From Erythrophleum ivorense (taxonomy: Eukaryota; Streptophyta; Magnoliopsida; Fabales; Fabaceae): a stretch of DNA of 64,000 bases. The notes below the pieces were generated by a model that had not been told where the DNA came from, did not search any database, and saw nothing but the letters and a program-made list of their open reading frames with translations. Location: the NCBI GenBank assembly GCA_026724425.1, contig JAIUCV010001277.1:62001-126000 (forward strand), read 5' to 3'. This document shows positions 21,940 through 33,093 of this stretch, piece after piece (positions within the stretch are counted from its first letter, which is position 1; each line of letters starts with the position of its first letter). A program made the position numbers and the translations under genes.

Positions 21940-22210
21940 ATTTTTTTTTTTTTTTTTCGTTTTAAATCCGAAAATTCTGGAAGGCGTATCTGTAAGACCG
22001 TGTGGACGTACACCGCCCACAGCCCCTTCTCGCGAAGCCCCAAGAGTGCTTTAGGTGTCTAAACATCGTTTGTGCCCAAAATAACGACGTTTAGACGCTT
22101 TTCCGGGCCATTTTCTACTACGGACTCCGAATCAAAGAATACAAAGCGGTATGCTACGTGTTCTTAGGATGCATCCATCTTTCCTCTCTTAGAAAGCCTA
22201 CCCAACAGTC

Positions 22211-22262
22211 CGGACCGCAAGTGGGTGCCCCGCCGAGATGAGCGTCCAAGATCCTTTTGGGG
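22211..22262 (+). other. Rearranged spacer segment downstream of copy 46
   Basis: Against other spacers, 11 bases (ggcctaagcat) are missing at 22217/22218. In the next 45 bases I see an inserted T, a lost A, an inserted G (cgagatgag) and a fourth G in ttttgggg. The net change is -9 bp, matching the 476-bp unit. Normal spacers have short GGGCC/GGCCC arms around this site. It could be a real deletion or a consensus error at an assembly join; the small indels in copies 47-49 favour the latter. Confidence 0.8.
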
Positions 22263-22296
22263 AAAGGATATATGCGATTGCGCGTTATATACAAAC

Positions 22297-22416
22297 GGGT
22301 GCGATCATACCAGCACTAATGCACCGGATCCCATCAGAACTCCGCAGTTAAGCGTGCTTGGGCGGAGAGTAGTACTAGGATGGGTGACCTCCCGGGAAGT
22401 CCTCGTGTTGCACCCC
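22297..22416 (+). rRNA. 5S rRNA: 5S rRNA copy 47 (one-base insertion)
   Basis: 120 nt because of an extra G near nt 68-69 (ggcggagag), in the intermediate element region. 19-T run; spacer ACAT with one extra T in gtgttttaaac and another in gctttttccg. Possible sequencing error. Confidence 0.9.
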
Positions 22417-22786
22417 ATTTTTTTTTTTTTTTTTTTCGTTTTAAATCCGAAAATTCTGGAAGGCGTATCTGTAAGACCGTGTGGACGTACACCGCCCACA
22501 GCCCCTTCTCGCGAAGCCCCAAGAGTGCTTTAGGTGTTTTAAACATCGTTTGTGCCCAAAATAACGACGTTTAGACGCTTTTTCCGGGCCATTTTCTACT
22601 ACGGACTCCGAATCAAAGAATACAAAGCGGTATGCTACGTGTTCTTAGGATGCATCCATCATTCCTCTCTTAGAAAGCCCACCCAACAGTCCAGACCGGG
22701 CCTAAGCATCAAGTGGGGCCCACGCCGAATGAGCGTCCAAGATCCTTTTGGGAAATGATATATGCGATTGCGCGTTATATACAAAC

Positions 22787-22905
22787 GGGTGCGATCATAC
22801 CAGCACTAATGCACCGGATCCCATCAGAACTCCGCAGTTAAGCGTGCTTGGGCGAGAGTAGTACTAGGATGGGTGACCTCCCGGGAAGTCCTCGTGTTGC
22901 ACCCC
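22787..22905 (+). rRNA. 5S rRNA: 5S rRNA copy 48
   Basis: Gene consensus, followed by one extra C before the A. 18-T run; spacer TTGG with an extra T after the terminator and one C lost in the gcccc tract. Confidence 0.94.
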
Positions 22906-23273
22906 CATTTTTTTTTTTTTTTTTTCGTTTTTAAATCCGAAAATTCTGGAAGGCGTATCTGTAAGACCGTGTGGACGTACACCGCCCACAGCCCTTCTCG
23001 CGAAGCCCCAAGAGTGCTTTAGGTGTCTAAACATCGTTTGTGCCCAAAATAACGACGTTTAGACGCTTTTCCGGGCCATTTTCTACTACGGACTCCGAAT
23101 CAAAGAATACAAAGCGGTATGCTACGTGTTCTTAGGATGCATCCATCTTTCCTCTCTTAGAAAGCCTACCCAACAGTCCGGACCGGGCCTAAGCATCAAG
23201 TGGGGCCCACGCCGAATGAGCGTCCAAGATCCTTTTGGGAAAGGATATATGCGATTGCGCGTTATATACAAAC

Positions 23274-23393
23274 GGGTGCGATCATACCAGCACTAATGCA
23301 CCGGATCCCATCAGAACTCCGCAGTTAAGCGTGCTTGGGCGAGAGTAGTACTAGGATGGGTGACCTCCCGGGGAAGTCCTCGTGTTGCACCCC
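23274..23393 (+). rRNA. 5S rRNA: 5S rRNA copy 49 (one-base insertion)
   Basis: 120 nt through an extra G in cccggggaag (near nt 97-99). 18-T run; spacer TTAG with one extra T after the terminator and one A lost in cccaaataac. Confidence 0.9.
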
Positions 23394-23760
23394 ATTTTTT
23401 TTTTTTTTTTTTCGTTTTTAAATCCGAAAATTCTGGAAGGCGTATCTGTAAGACCGTGTGGACGTACACCGCCCACAGCCCCTTCTCGCGAAGCCCCAAG
23501 AGTGCTTTAGGTGTCTAAACATCGTTTGTGCCCAAATAACGACGTTTAGACGCTTTTCCGGGCCATTTTCTACTACGGACTCCGAATCAAAGAATACAAA
23601 GCGGTATGCTACGTGTTCTTAGGATGCATCCATCTTTCCTCTCTTAGAAAGCCTACCCAACAGTCCAGACCGGGCCTAAGCATCAAGTGGGGCCCACGCC
23701 GAATGAGCGTCCAAGATCCTTTTGGGAAAGGATATATGCGATTGCGCGTTATATACAAAC

Positions 23761-23879
23761 GGGTGCGATCATACCAGCACTAATGCACCGGATCCCATCA
23801 GAACTCCGCAGTTAAGCGTGCTTGGGCGAGAGTAGTACTAGGATGGGTGACCTCCCGGGAAGTCCTCGTGTTGCACCCC
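23761..23879 (+). rRNA. 5S rRNA: 5S rRNA copy 50
   Basis: Consensus gene; 16-T run; spacer ACAT. First clean unit after the indel cluster. Confidence 0.98.
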
Positions 23880-24244
23880 ATTTTTTTTTTTTTTTTCGTT
23901 TTAAATCCGAAAATTCTGGAAGGCGTATCTGTAAGACCGTGTGGACGTACACCGCCCACAGCCCCTTCTCGCGAAGCCCCAAGAGTGCTTTAGGTGTCTA
24001 AACATCGTTTGTGCCCAAAATAACGACGTTTAGACGCTTTTCCGGGCCATTTTCTACTACGGACTCCGAATCAAAGAATACAAAGCGGTATGCTACGTGT
24101 TCTTAGGATGCATCCATCATTCCTCTCTTAGAAAGCCCACCCAACAGTCCAGACCGGGCCTAAGCATCAAGTGGGGCCCACGCCGAATGAGCGTCCAAGA
24201 TCCTTTTGGGAAATGATATATGCGATTGCGCGTTATATACAAAC

Positions 24245-24363
24245 GGGTGCGATCATACCAGCACTAATGCACCGGATCCCATCAGAACTCCGCAGTTAAG
24301 CGTGCTTGGGCGAGAGTAGTACTAGGATGGGTGACCTCCCGGGAAGTCCTCGTGTTGCACCCC
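24245..24363 (+). rRNA. 5S rRNA: 5S rRNA copy 51
   Basis: Consensus gene; 17-T run; spacer TTGG. Confidence 0.98.
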
Positions 24364-24729
24364 ATTTTTTTTTTTTTTTTTCGTTTTAAATCCGAAAATT
24401 CTGGAAGGCGTATCTGTAAGACCGTGTGGACGTACACCGCCCACAGCCCCTTCTCGCGAAGCCCCAAGAGTGCTTTAGGTGTCTAAACATCGTTTGTGCC
24501 CAAAATAACGACGTTTAGACGCTTTTCCGGGCCATTTTCTACTACGGACTCCGAATCAAAGAATACAAAGCGGTATGCTACGTGTTCTTAGGATGCATCC
24601 ATCTTTCCTCTCTTAGAAAGCCTACCCAACAGTCCGGACCGGGCCTAAGCATCAAGTGGGGCCCACGCCGAATGAGCGTCCAAGATCCTTTTGGGAAAGG
24701 ATATATGCGATTGCGCGTTATATACAAAC

Positions 24730-24848
24730 GGGTGCGATCATACCAGCACTAATGCACCGGATCCCATCAGAACTCCGCAGTTAAGCGTGCTTGGGCGAGA
24801 GTAGTACTAGGATGGGTGACCTCCCGGGAAGTCCTCGTGTTGCACCCC
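24730..24848 (+). rRNA. 5S rRNA: 5S rRNA copy 52
   Basis: Consensus gene; 18-T run; first spacer of haplotype TCGG, which is typical of the right part of the window. Confidence 0.98.
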
Positions 24849-25215
24849 ATTTTTTTTTTTTTTTTTTCGTTTTAAATCCGAAAATTCTGGAAGGCGTATC
24901 TGTAAGACCGTGTGGACGTACACCGCCCACAGCCCCTTCTCGCGAAGCCCCAAGAGTGCTTTAGGTGTCTAAACATCGTTTGTGCCCAAAATAACGACGT
25001 TTAGACGCTTTTCCGGGCCATTTTCTACTACGGACTCCGAATCAAAGAATACAAAGCGGTATGCTACGTGTTCTTAGGATGCATCCATCTTTCCTCTCTT
25101 AGAAAGCCCACCCAACAGTCCGGACCGGGCCTAAGCATCAAGTGGGGCCCACGCCGAATGAGCGTCCAAGATCCTTTTGGGAAAGGATATATGCGATTGC
25201 GCGTTATATACAAAC

Positions 25216-25334
25216 GGGTGCGATCATACCAGCACTAATGCACCGGATCCCATCAGAACTCCGCAGTTAAGCGTGCTTGGGCGAGAGTAGTACTAGGATG
25301 GGTGACCTCCCGGGAAGTCCTCGTGTTGCACCCC
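25216..25334 (+). rRNA. 5S rRNA: 5S rRNA copy 53
   Basis: Consensus gene; 17-T run; spacer TCGG. Confidence 0.98.
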
Positions 25335-25700
25335 ATTTTTTTTTTTTTTTTTCGTTTTAAATCCGAAAATTCTGGAAGGCGTATCTGTAAGACCGTGTGG
25401 ACGTACACCGCCCACAGCCCCTTCTCGCGAAGCCCCAAGAGTGCTTTAGGTGTCTAAACATCGTTTGTGCCCAAAATAACGACGTTTAGACGCTTTTCCG
25501 GGCCATTTTCTACTACGGACTCCGAATCAAAGAATACAAAGCGGTATGCTACGTGTTCTTAGGATGCATCCATCTTTCCTCTCTTAGAAAGCCCACCCAA
25601 CAGTCCGGACCGGGCCTAAGCATCAAGTGGGGCCCACGCCGAATGAGCGTCCAAGATCCTTTTGGGAAAGGATATATGCGATTGCGCGTTATATACAAAC

Positions 25701-25819
25701 GGGTGCGATCATACCAGCACTAATGCACCGGATCCCATCAGAACTCCGCAGTTAAGCGTGCTTGGGCGAGAGTAGTACTAGGATGGGTGACCTCCCGGGA
25801 AGTCCTCGTGTTGCACCCC
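25701..25819 (+). rRNA. 5S rRNA: 5S rRNA copy 54
   Basis: Consensus gene; 17-T run; spacer TCGG, third in a row. Confidence 0.98.
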
Positions 25820-26185
25820 ATTTTTTTTTTTTTTTTTCGTTTTAAATCCGAAAATTCTGGAAGGCGTATCTGTAAGACCGTGTGGACGTACACCGCCCAC
25901 AGCCCCTTCTCGCGAAGCCCCAAGAGTGCTTTAGGTGTCTAAACATCGTTTGTGCCCAAAATAACGACGTTTAGACGCTTTTCCGGGCCATTTTCTACTA
26001 CGGACTCCGAATCAAAGAATACAAAGCGGTATGCTACGTGTTCTTAGGATGCATCCATCTTTCCTCTCTTAGAAAGCCCACCCAACAGTCCGGACCGGGC
26101 CTAAGCATCAAGTGGGGCCCACGCCGAATGAGCGTCCAAGATCCTTTTGGGAAAGGATATATGCGATTGCGCGTTATATACAAAC

Positions 26186-26304
26186 GGGTGCGATCATACC
26201 AGCACTAATGCACCGGATCCCATCAGAACTCCGCAGTTAAGCGTGCTTGGGCGAGAGTAGTACTAGGATGGGTGACCTCCCGGGAAGTCCTCGTGTTGCA
26301 CCCC
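26186..26304 (+). rRNA. 5S rRNA: 5S rRNA copy 55
   Basis: Consensus gene; 16-T run; spacer ATAG with the first gaatag marker and an extra C (cagacccggg). Confidence 0.98.
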
Positions 26305-26670
26305 ATTTTTTTTTTTTTTTTCGTTTTAAATCCGAAAATTCTGGAAGGCGTATCTGTAAGACCGTGTGGACGTACACCGCCCACAGCCCCTTCTCGCGAA
26401 GCCCCAAGAGTGCTTTAGGTGTCTAAACATCGTTTGTGCCCAAAATAACGACGTTTAGACGCTTTTCCGGGCCATTTTCTACTACGGACTCCGAATCAAA
26501 GAATAGAAAGCGGTATGCTACGTGTTCTTAGGATGCATCCATCATTCCTCTCTTAGAAAGCCTACCCAACAGTCCAGACCCGGGCCTAAGCATCAAGTGG
26601 GGCCCACGCCGAATGAGCGTCCAAGATCCTTTTGGGAAAGGATATATGCGATTGCGCGTTATATACAAAC

Positions 26671-26789
26671 GGGTGCGATCATACCAGCACTAATGCACCG
26701 GATCCCATCAGAACTCCGCAGTTAAGCGTGCTTGGGCGAGAGTAGTACTAGGATGGGTGACCTCCCGGGAAGTCCTCGTGTTGCACCCC
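26671..26789 (+). rRNA. 5S rRNA: 5S rRNA copy 56
   Basis: Consensus gene; 18-T run followed by GG instead of CG, shared only with copy 60; spacer ACAT. Confidence 0.98.
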
Positions 26790-27156
26790 ATTTTTTTTTT
26801 TTTTTTTTGGTTTTAAATCCGAAAATTCTGGAAGGCGTATCTGTAAGACCGTGTGGACGTACACCGCCCACAGCCCCTTCTCGCGAAGCCCCAAGAGTGC
26901 TTTAGGTGTCTAAACATCGTTTGTGCCCAAAATAACGACGTTTAGACGCTTTTCCGGGCCATTTTCTACTACGGACTCCGAATCAAAGAATACAAAGCGG
27001 TATGCTACGTGTTCTTAGGATGCATCCATCATTCCTCTCTTAGAAAGCCCACCCAACAGTCCAGACCGGGCCTAAGCATCAAGTGGGGCCCACGCCGAAT
27101 GAGCGTCCAAGATCCTTTTGGGAAATGATATATGCGATTGCGCGTTATATACAAAC

Positions 27157-27275
27157 GGGTGCGATCATACCAGCACTAATGCACCGGATCCCATCAGAAC
27201 TCCGCAGTTAAGCGTGCTTGGGCGAGAGTAGTACTAGGATGGGTGACCTCCCGGGAAGTCCTCGTGTTGCACCCC
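27157..27275 (+). rRNA. 5S rRNA: 5S rRNA copy 57
   Basis: Consensus gene; 17-T run; spacer TTGG. Confidence 0.98.
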
Positions 27276-27641
27276 ATTTTTTTTTTTTTTTTTCGTTTTA
27301 AATCCGAAAATTCTGGAAGGCGTATCTGTAAGACCGTGTGGACGTACACCGCCCACAGCCCCTTCTCGCGAAGCCCCAAGAGTGCTTTAGGTGTCTAAAC
27401 ATCGTTTGTGCCCAAAATAACGACGTTTAGACGCTTTTCCGGGCCATTTTCTACTACGGACTCCGAATCAAAGAATACAAAGCGGTATGCTACGTGTTCT
27501 TAGGATGCATCCATCTTTCCTCTCTTAGAAAGCCTACCCAACAGTCCGGACCGGGCCTAAGCATCAAGTGGGGCCCACGCCGAATGAGCGTCCAAGATCC
27601 TTTTGGGAAAGGATATATGCGATTGCGCGTTATATACAAAC

Positions 27642-27760
27642 GGGTGCGATCATACCAGCACTAATGCACCGGATCCCATCAGAACTCCGCAGTTAAGCGT
27701 GCTTGGGCGAGAGTAGTACTAGGATGGGTGACCTCCCGGGAAGTCCTCGTGTTGCACCCC
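27642..27760 (+). rRNA. 5S rRNA: 5S rRNA copy 58
   Basis: Consensus gene; 18-T run; spacer TCGG. Opens the two-unit repeat series. Confidence 0.98.
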
Positions 27761-28127
27761 ATTTTTTTTTTTTTTTTTTCGTTTTAAATCCGAAAATTCT
27801 GGAAGGCGTATCTGTAAGACCGTGTGGACGTACACCGCCCACAGCCCCTTCTCGCGAAGCCCCAAGAGTGCTTTAGGTGTCTAAACATCGTTTGTGCCCA
27901 AAATAACGACGTTTAGACGCTTTTCCGGGCCATTTTCTACTACGGACTCCGAATCAAAGAATACAAAGCGGTATGCTACGTGTTCTTAGGATGCATCCAT
28001 CTTTCCTCTCTTAGAAAGCCCACCCAACAGTCCGGACCGGGCCTAAGCATCAAGTGGGGCCCACGCCGAATGAGCGTCCAAGATCCTTTTGGGAAAGGAT
28101 ATATGCGATTGCGCGTTATATACAAAC

Positions 28128-28246
28128 GGGTGCGATCATACCAGCACTAATGCACCGGATCCCATCAGAACTCCGCAGTTAAGCGTGCTTGGGCGAGAGT
28201 AGTACTAGGATGGGTGACCTCCCGGGAAGTCCTCGTGTTGCACCCC
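28128..28246 (+). rRNA. 5S rRNA: 5S rRNA copy 59
   Basis: Consensus gene; 16-T run; spacer ATAG with gaatag. Confidence 0.98.
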
Positions 28247-28611
28247 ATTTTTTTTTTTTTTTTCGTTTTAAATCCGAAAATTCTGGAAGGCGTATCTGTA
28301 AGACCGTGTGGACGTACACCGCCCACAGCCCCTTCTCGCGAAGCCCCAAGAGTGCTTTAGGTGTCTAAACATCGTTTGTGCCCAAAATAACGACGTTTAG
28401 ACGCTTTTCCGGGCCATTTTCTACTACGGACTCCGAATCAAAGAATAGAAAGCGGTATGCTACGTGTTCTTAGGATGCATCCATCATTCCTCTCTTAGAA
28501 AGCCTACCCAACAGTCCAGACCGGGCCTAAGCATCAAGTGGGGCCCACGCCGAATGAGCGTCCAAGATCCTTTTGGGAAAGGATATATGCGATTGCGCGT
28601 TATATACAAAC

Positions 28612-28730
28612 GGGTGCGATCATACCAGCACTAATGCACCGGATCCCATCAGAACTCCGCAGTTAAGCGTGCTTGGGCGAGAGTAGTACTAGGATGGGTG
28701 ACCTCCCGGGAAGTCCTCGTGTTGCACCCC
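28612..28730 (+). rRNA. 5S rRNA: 5S rRNA copy 60
   Basis: Consensus gene; 18-T run followed by GG as in copy 56, but spacer TCGG rather than ACAT. Confidence 0.98.
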
Positions 28731-29097
28731 ATTTTTTTTTTTTTTTTTTGGTTTTAAATCCGAAAATTCTGGAAGGCGTATCTGTAAGACCGTGTGGACG
28801 TACACCGCCCACAGCCCCTTCTCGCGAAGCCCCAAGAGTGCTTTAGGTGTCTAAACATCGTTTGTGCCCAAAATAACGACGTTTAGACGCTTTTCCGGGC
28901 CATTTTCTACTACGGACTCCGAATCAAAGAATACAAAGCGGTATGCTACGTGTTCTTAGGATGCATCCATCTTTCCTCTCTTAGAAAGCCCACCCAACAG
29001 TCCGGACCGGGCCTAAGCATCAAGTGGGGCCCACGCCGAATGAGCGTCCAAGATCCTTTTGGGAAAGGATATATGCGATTGCGCGTTATATACAAAC

Positions 29098-29216
29098 GGG
29101 TGCGATCATACCAGCACTAATGCACCGGATCCCATCAGAACTCCGCAGTTAAGCGTGCTTGGGCGAGAGTAGTACTAGGATGGGTGACCTCCCGGGAAGT
29201 CCTCGTGTTGCACCCC
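29098..29216 (+). rRNA. 5S rRNA: 5S rRNA copy 61
   Basis: Consensus gene; 16-T run; spacer ATAT with gaatag. Confidence 0.98.
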
Positions 29217-29581
29217 ATTTTTTTTTTTTTTTTCGTTTTAAATCCGAAAATTCTGGAAGGCGTATCTGTAAGACCGTGTGGACGTACACCGCCCACAGCC
29301 CCTTCTCGCGAAGCCCCAAGAGTGCTTTAGGTGTCTAAACATCGTTTGTGCCCAAAATAACGACGTTTAGACGCTTTTCCGGGCCATTTTCTACTACGGA
29401 CTCCGAATCAAAGAATAGAAAGCGGTATGCTACGTGTTCTTAGGATGCATCCATCATTCCTCTCTTAGAAAGCCTACCCAACAGTCCAGACCGGGCCTAA
29501 GCATCAAGTGGGGCCCACGCCGAATGAGCGTCCAAGATCCTTTTGGGAAATGATATATGCGATTGCGCGTTATATACAAAC

Positions 29582-29700
29582 GGGTGCGATCATACCAGCA
29601 CTAATGCACCGGATCCCATCAGAACTCCGCAGTTAAGCGTGCTCGGGCGAGAGTAGTACTAGGATGGGTGACCTCCCGGGAAGTCCTCGTGTTGCACCCC
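29582..29700 (+). rRNA. 5S rRNA: 5S rRNA copy 62 (T63C)
   Basis: T63C in the A box; nt 62/63 is a predicted bulge of helix II, so pairing may be kept. 17-T run; spacer TCGG. Confidence 0.97.
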
Positions 29701-30066
29701 ATTTTTTTTTTTTTTTTTCGTTTTAAATCCGAAAATTCTGGAAGGCGTATCTGTAAGACCGTGTGGACGTACACCGCCCACAGCCCCTTCTCGCGAAGCC
29801 CCAAGAGTGCTTTAGGTGTCTAAACATCGTTTGTGCCCAAAATAACGACGTTTAGACGCTTTTCCGGGCCATTTTCTACTACGGACTCCGAATCAAAGAA
29901 TACAAAGCGGTATGCTACGTGTTCTTAGGATGCATCCATCTTTCCTCTCTTAGAAAGCCCACCCAACAGTCCGGACCGGGCCTAAGCATCAAGTGGGGCC
30001 CACGCCGAATGAGCGTCCAAGATCCTTTTGGGAAAGGATATATGCGATTGCGCGTTATATACAAAC

Positions 30067-30185
30067 GGGTGCGATCATACCAGCACTAATGCACCGGATC
30101 CCATCAGAACTCCGCAGTTAAGCGTGCTTGGGCGAGAGTAGTACTAGGATGGGTGACCTCCCGGGAAGTCCTCGTGTTGCACCCC
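30067..30185 (+). rRNA. 5S rRNA: 5S rRNA copy 63
   Basis: Consensus gene; 16-T run; spacer ATAT with gaatag. Confidence 0.98.
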
Positions 30186-30550
30186 ATTTTTTTTTTTTTT
30201 TTCGTTTTAAATCCGAAAATTCTGGAAGGCGTATCTGTAAGACCGTGTGGACGTACACCGCCCACAGCCCCTTCTCGCGAAGCCCCAAGAGTGCTTTAGG
30301 TGTCTAAACATCGTTTGTGCCCAAAATAACGACGTTTAGACGCTTTTCCGGGCCATTTTCTACTACGGACTCCGAATCAAAGAATAGAAAGCGGTATGCT
30401 ACGTGTTCTTAGGATGCATCCATCATTCCTCTCTTAGAAAGCCTACCCAACAGTCCAGACCGGGCCTAAGCATCAAGTGGGGCCCACGCCGAATGAGCGT
30501 CCAAGATCCTTTTGGGAAATGATATATGCGATTGCGCGTTATATACAAAC

Positions 30551-30669
30551 GGGTGCGATCATACCAGCACTAATGCACCGGATCCCATCAGAACTCCGCA
30601 GTTAAGCGTGCTCGGGCGAGAGTAGTACTAGGATGGGTGACCTCCCGGGAAGTCCTCGTGTTGCACCCC
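30551..30669 (+). rRNA. 5S rRNA: 5S rRNA copy 64 (T63C)
   Basis: T63C; 17-T run; spacer TCGG. Confidence 0.97.
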
Positions 30670-31035
30670 ATTTTTTTTTTTTTTTTTCGTTTTAAATCCG
30701 AAAATTCTGGAAGGCGTATCTGTAAGACCGTGTGGACGTACACCGCCCACAGCCCCTTCTCGCGAAGCCCCAAGAGTGCTTTAGGTGTCTAAACATCGTT
30801 TGTGCCCAAAATAACGACGTTTAGACGCTTTTCCGGGCCATTTTCTACTACGGACTCCGAATCAAAGAATACAAAGCGGTATGCTACGTGTTCTTAGGAT
30901 GCATCCATCTTTCCTCTCTTAGAAAGCCCACCCAACAGTCCGGACCGGGCCTAAGCATCAAGTGGGGCCCACGCCGAATGAGCGTCCAAGATCCTTTTGG
31001 GAAAGGATATATGCGATTGCGCGTTATATACAAAC

Positions 31036-31154
31036 GGGTGCGATCATACCAGCACTAATGCACCGGATCCCATCAGAACTCCGCAGTTAAGCGTGCTTGG
31101 GCGAGAGTAGTACTAGGATGGGTGACCTCCCGGGAAGTCCTCGTGTTGCACCCC
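31036..31154 (+). rRNA. 5S rRNA: 5S rRNA copy 65
   Basis: Consensus gene; 17-T run; spacer ATAT with gaatag. Confidence 0.98.
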
Positions 31155-31520
31155 ATTTTTTTTTTTTTTTTTCGTTTTAAATCCGAAAATTCTGGAAGGC
31201 GTATCTGTAAGACCGTGTGGACGTACACCGCCCACAGCCCCTTCTCGCGAAGCCCCAAGAGTGCTTTAGGTGTCTAAACATCGTTTGTGCCCAAAATAAC
31301 GACGTTTAGACGCTTTTCCGGGCCATTTTCTACTACGGACTCCGAATCAAAGAATAGAAAGCGGTATGCTACGTGTTCTTAGGATGCATCCATCATTCCT
31401 CTCTTAGAAAGCCTACCCAACAGTCCAGACCGGGCCTAAGCATCAAGTGGGGCCCACGCCGAATGAGCGTCCAAGATCCTTTTGGGAAATGATATATGCG
31501 ATTGCGCGTTATATACAAAC

Positions 31521-31639
31521 GGGTGCGATCATACCAGCACTAATGCACCGGATCCCATCAGAACTCCGCAGTTAAGCGTGCTCGGGCGAGAGTAGTACTA
31601 GGATGGGTGACCTCCCGGGAAGTCCTCGTGTTGCACCCC
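31521..31639 (+). rRNA. 5S rRNA: 5S rRNA copy 66 (T63C)
   Basis: T63C; 17-T run; spacer ATAT without gaatag and with a private C-to-T (cagatcggg). Confidence 0.97.
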
Positions 31640-32005
31640 ATTTTTTTTTTTTTTTTTCGTTTTAAATCCGAAAATTCTGGAAGGCGTATCTGTAAGACCG
31701 TGTGGACGTACACCGCCCACAGCCCCTTCTCGCGAAGCCCCAAGAGTGCTTTAGGTGTCTAAACATCGTTTGTGCCCAAAATAACGACGTTTAGACGCTT
31801 TTCCGGGCCATTTTCTACTACGGACTCCGAATCAAAGAATACAAAGCGGTATGCTACGTGTTCTTAGGATGCATCCATCATTCCTCTCTTAGAAAGCCTA
31901 CCCAACAGTCCAGATCGGGCCTAAGCATCAAGTGGGGCCCACGCCGAATGAGCGTCCAAGATCCTTTTGGGAAATGATATATGCGATTGCGCGTTATATA
32001 CAAAC

Positions 32006-32124
32006 GGGTGCGATCATACCAGCACTAATGCACCGGATCCCATCAGAACTCCGCAGCTAAGCGTGCTTGGGCGAGAGTAGTACTAGGATGGGTGACCTCC
32101 CGGGAAGTACTCGTGTTGCACCCC
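32006..32124 (+). rRNA. 5S rRNA: 5S rRNA copy 67 (T52C, C104A)
   Basis: First copy of the linked pair T52C (A box becomes AGCTAAG, the form in animal 5S genes) and C104A. 15-T run; spacer TTGG with a private cccaccccga. Confidence 0.97.
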
Positions 32125-32488
32125 ATTTTTTTTTTTTTTTCGTTTTAAATCCGAAAATTCTGGAAGGCGTATCTGTAAGACCGTGTGGACGTACACCGCC
32201 CACAGCCCCTTCTCGCGAAGCCCCAAGAGTGCTTTAGGTGTCTAAACATCGTTTGTGCCCAAAATAACGACGTTTAGACGCTTTTCCGGGCCATTTTCTA
32301 CTACGGACTCCGAATCAAAGAATACAAAGCGGTATGCTACGTGTTCTTAGGATGCATCCATCTTTCCTCTCTTAGAAAGCCTACCCAACAGTCCGGACCG
32401 GGCCTAAGCATCAAGTGGGGCCCACCCCGAATGAGCGTCCAAGATCCTTTTGGGAAAGGATATATGCGATTGCGCGTTATATACAAAC

Positions 32489-32607
32489 GGGTGCGATCAT
32501 ACCAGCACTAATGCACCGGATCCCATCAGAACTGCGCAGTTAAGCGTGCTCGGGCGAGAGTAGTACTAGGATGGGTGACCTCCCGGGAAGTCCTCGTGTT
32601 GCACCCC
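32489..32607 (+). rRNA. 5S rRNA: 5S rRNA copy 68 (C46G, T63C)
   Basis: C46G is unique in the window and would turn the predicted G31-C46 pair of helix III into G-G, so the product may fold poorly (inference). 18-T run; spacer ACAT. Confidence 0.96.
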
Positions 32608-32974
32608 ATTTTTTTTTTTTTTTTTTCGTTTTAAATCCGAAAATTCTGGAAGGCGTATCTGTAAGACCGTGTGGACGTACACCGCCCACAGCCCCTTCTC
32701 GCGAAGCCCCAAGAGTGCTTTAGGTGTCTAAACATCGTTTGTGCCCAAAATAACGACGTTTAGACGCTTTTCCGGGCCATTTTCTACTACGGACTCCGAA
32801 TCAAAGAATACAAAGCGGTATGCTACGTGTTCTTAGGATGCATCCATCATTCCTCTCTTAGAAAGCCCACCCAACAGTCCAGACCGGGCCTAAGCATCAA
32901 GTGGGGCCCACGCCGAATGAGCGTCCAAGATCCTTTTGGGAAATGATATATGCGATTGCGCGTTATATACAAAC

Positions 32975-33093
32975 GGGTGCGATCATACCAGCACTAATGC
33001 ACCGGATCCCATCAGAACTCCGCAGTTAAGCGTGCTTGGGCGAGAGTAGTACTAGGATGGGTGACCTCCCGGGAAGTCCTCGTGTTGCACCCC
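32975..33093 (+). rRNA. 5S rRNA: 5S rRNA copy 69
   Basis: Consensus gene; 17-T run; spacer TTGG. Confidence 0.98.

Larger units (their letters stand above)
22787..24729 (+). repeat. Four-unit block (units 48-51), second copy
   Basis: Same haplotype order as units 41-44; its first two units carry one-base indels. Confidence 0.75.
27642..31520 (+). repeat. Two-unit (about 970-bp) higher-order repeat, four rounds (units 58-65)
   Basis: TCGG units alternate with ATAG/ATAT units that carry gaatag. From unit 62 the TCGG units also have T63C. Like units lie 969-970 bp apart. Confidence 0.88.

Noticed and set aside
22211..22262. Mobile-element insertion at the unit 46 rearrangement
   Set aside because: The segment is a net loss of 9 bp with small edits; no inserted sequence, inverted termini or target duplication is present.
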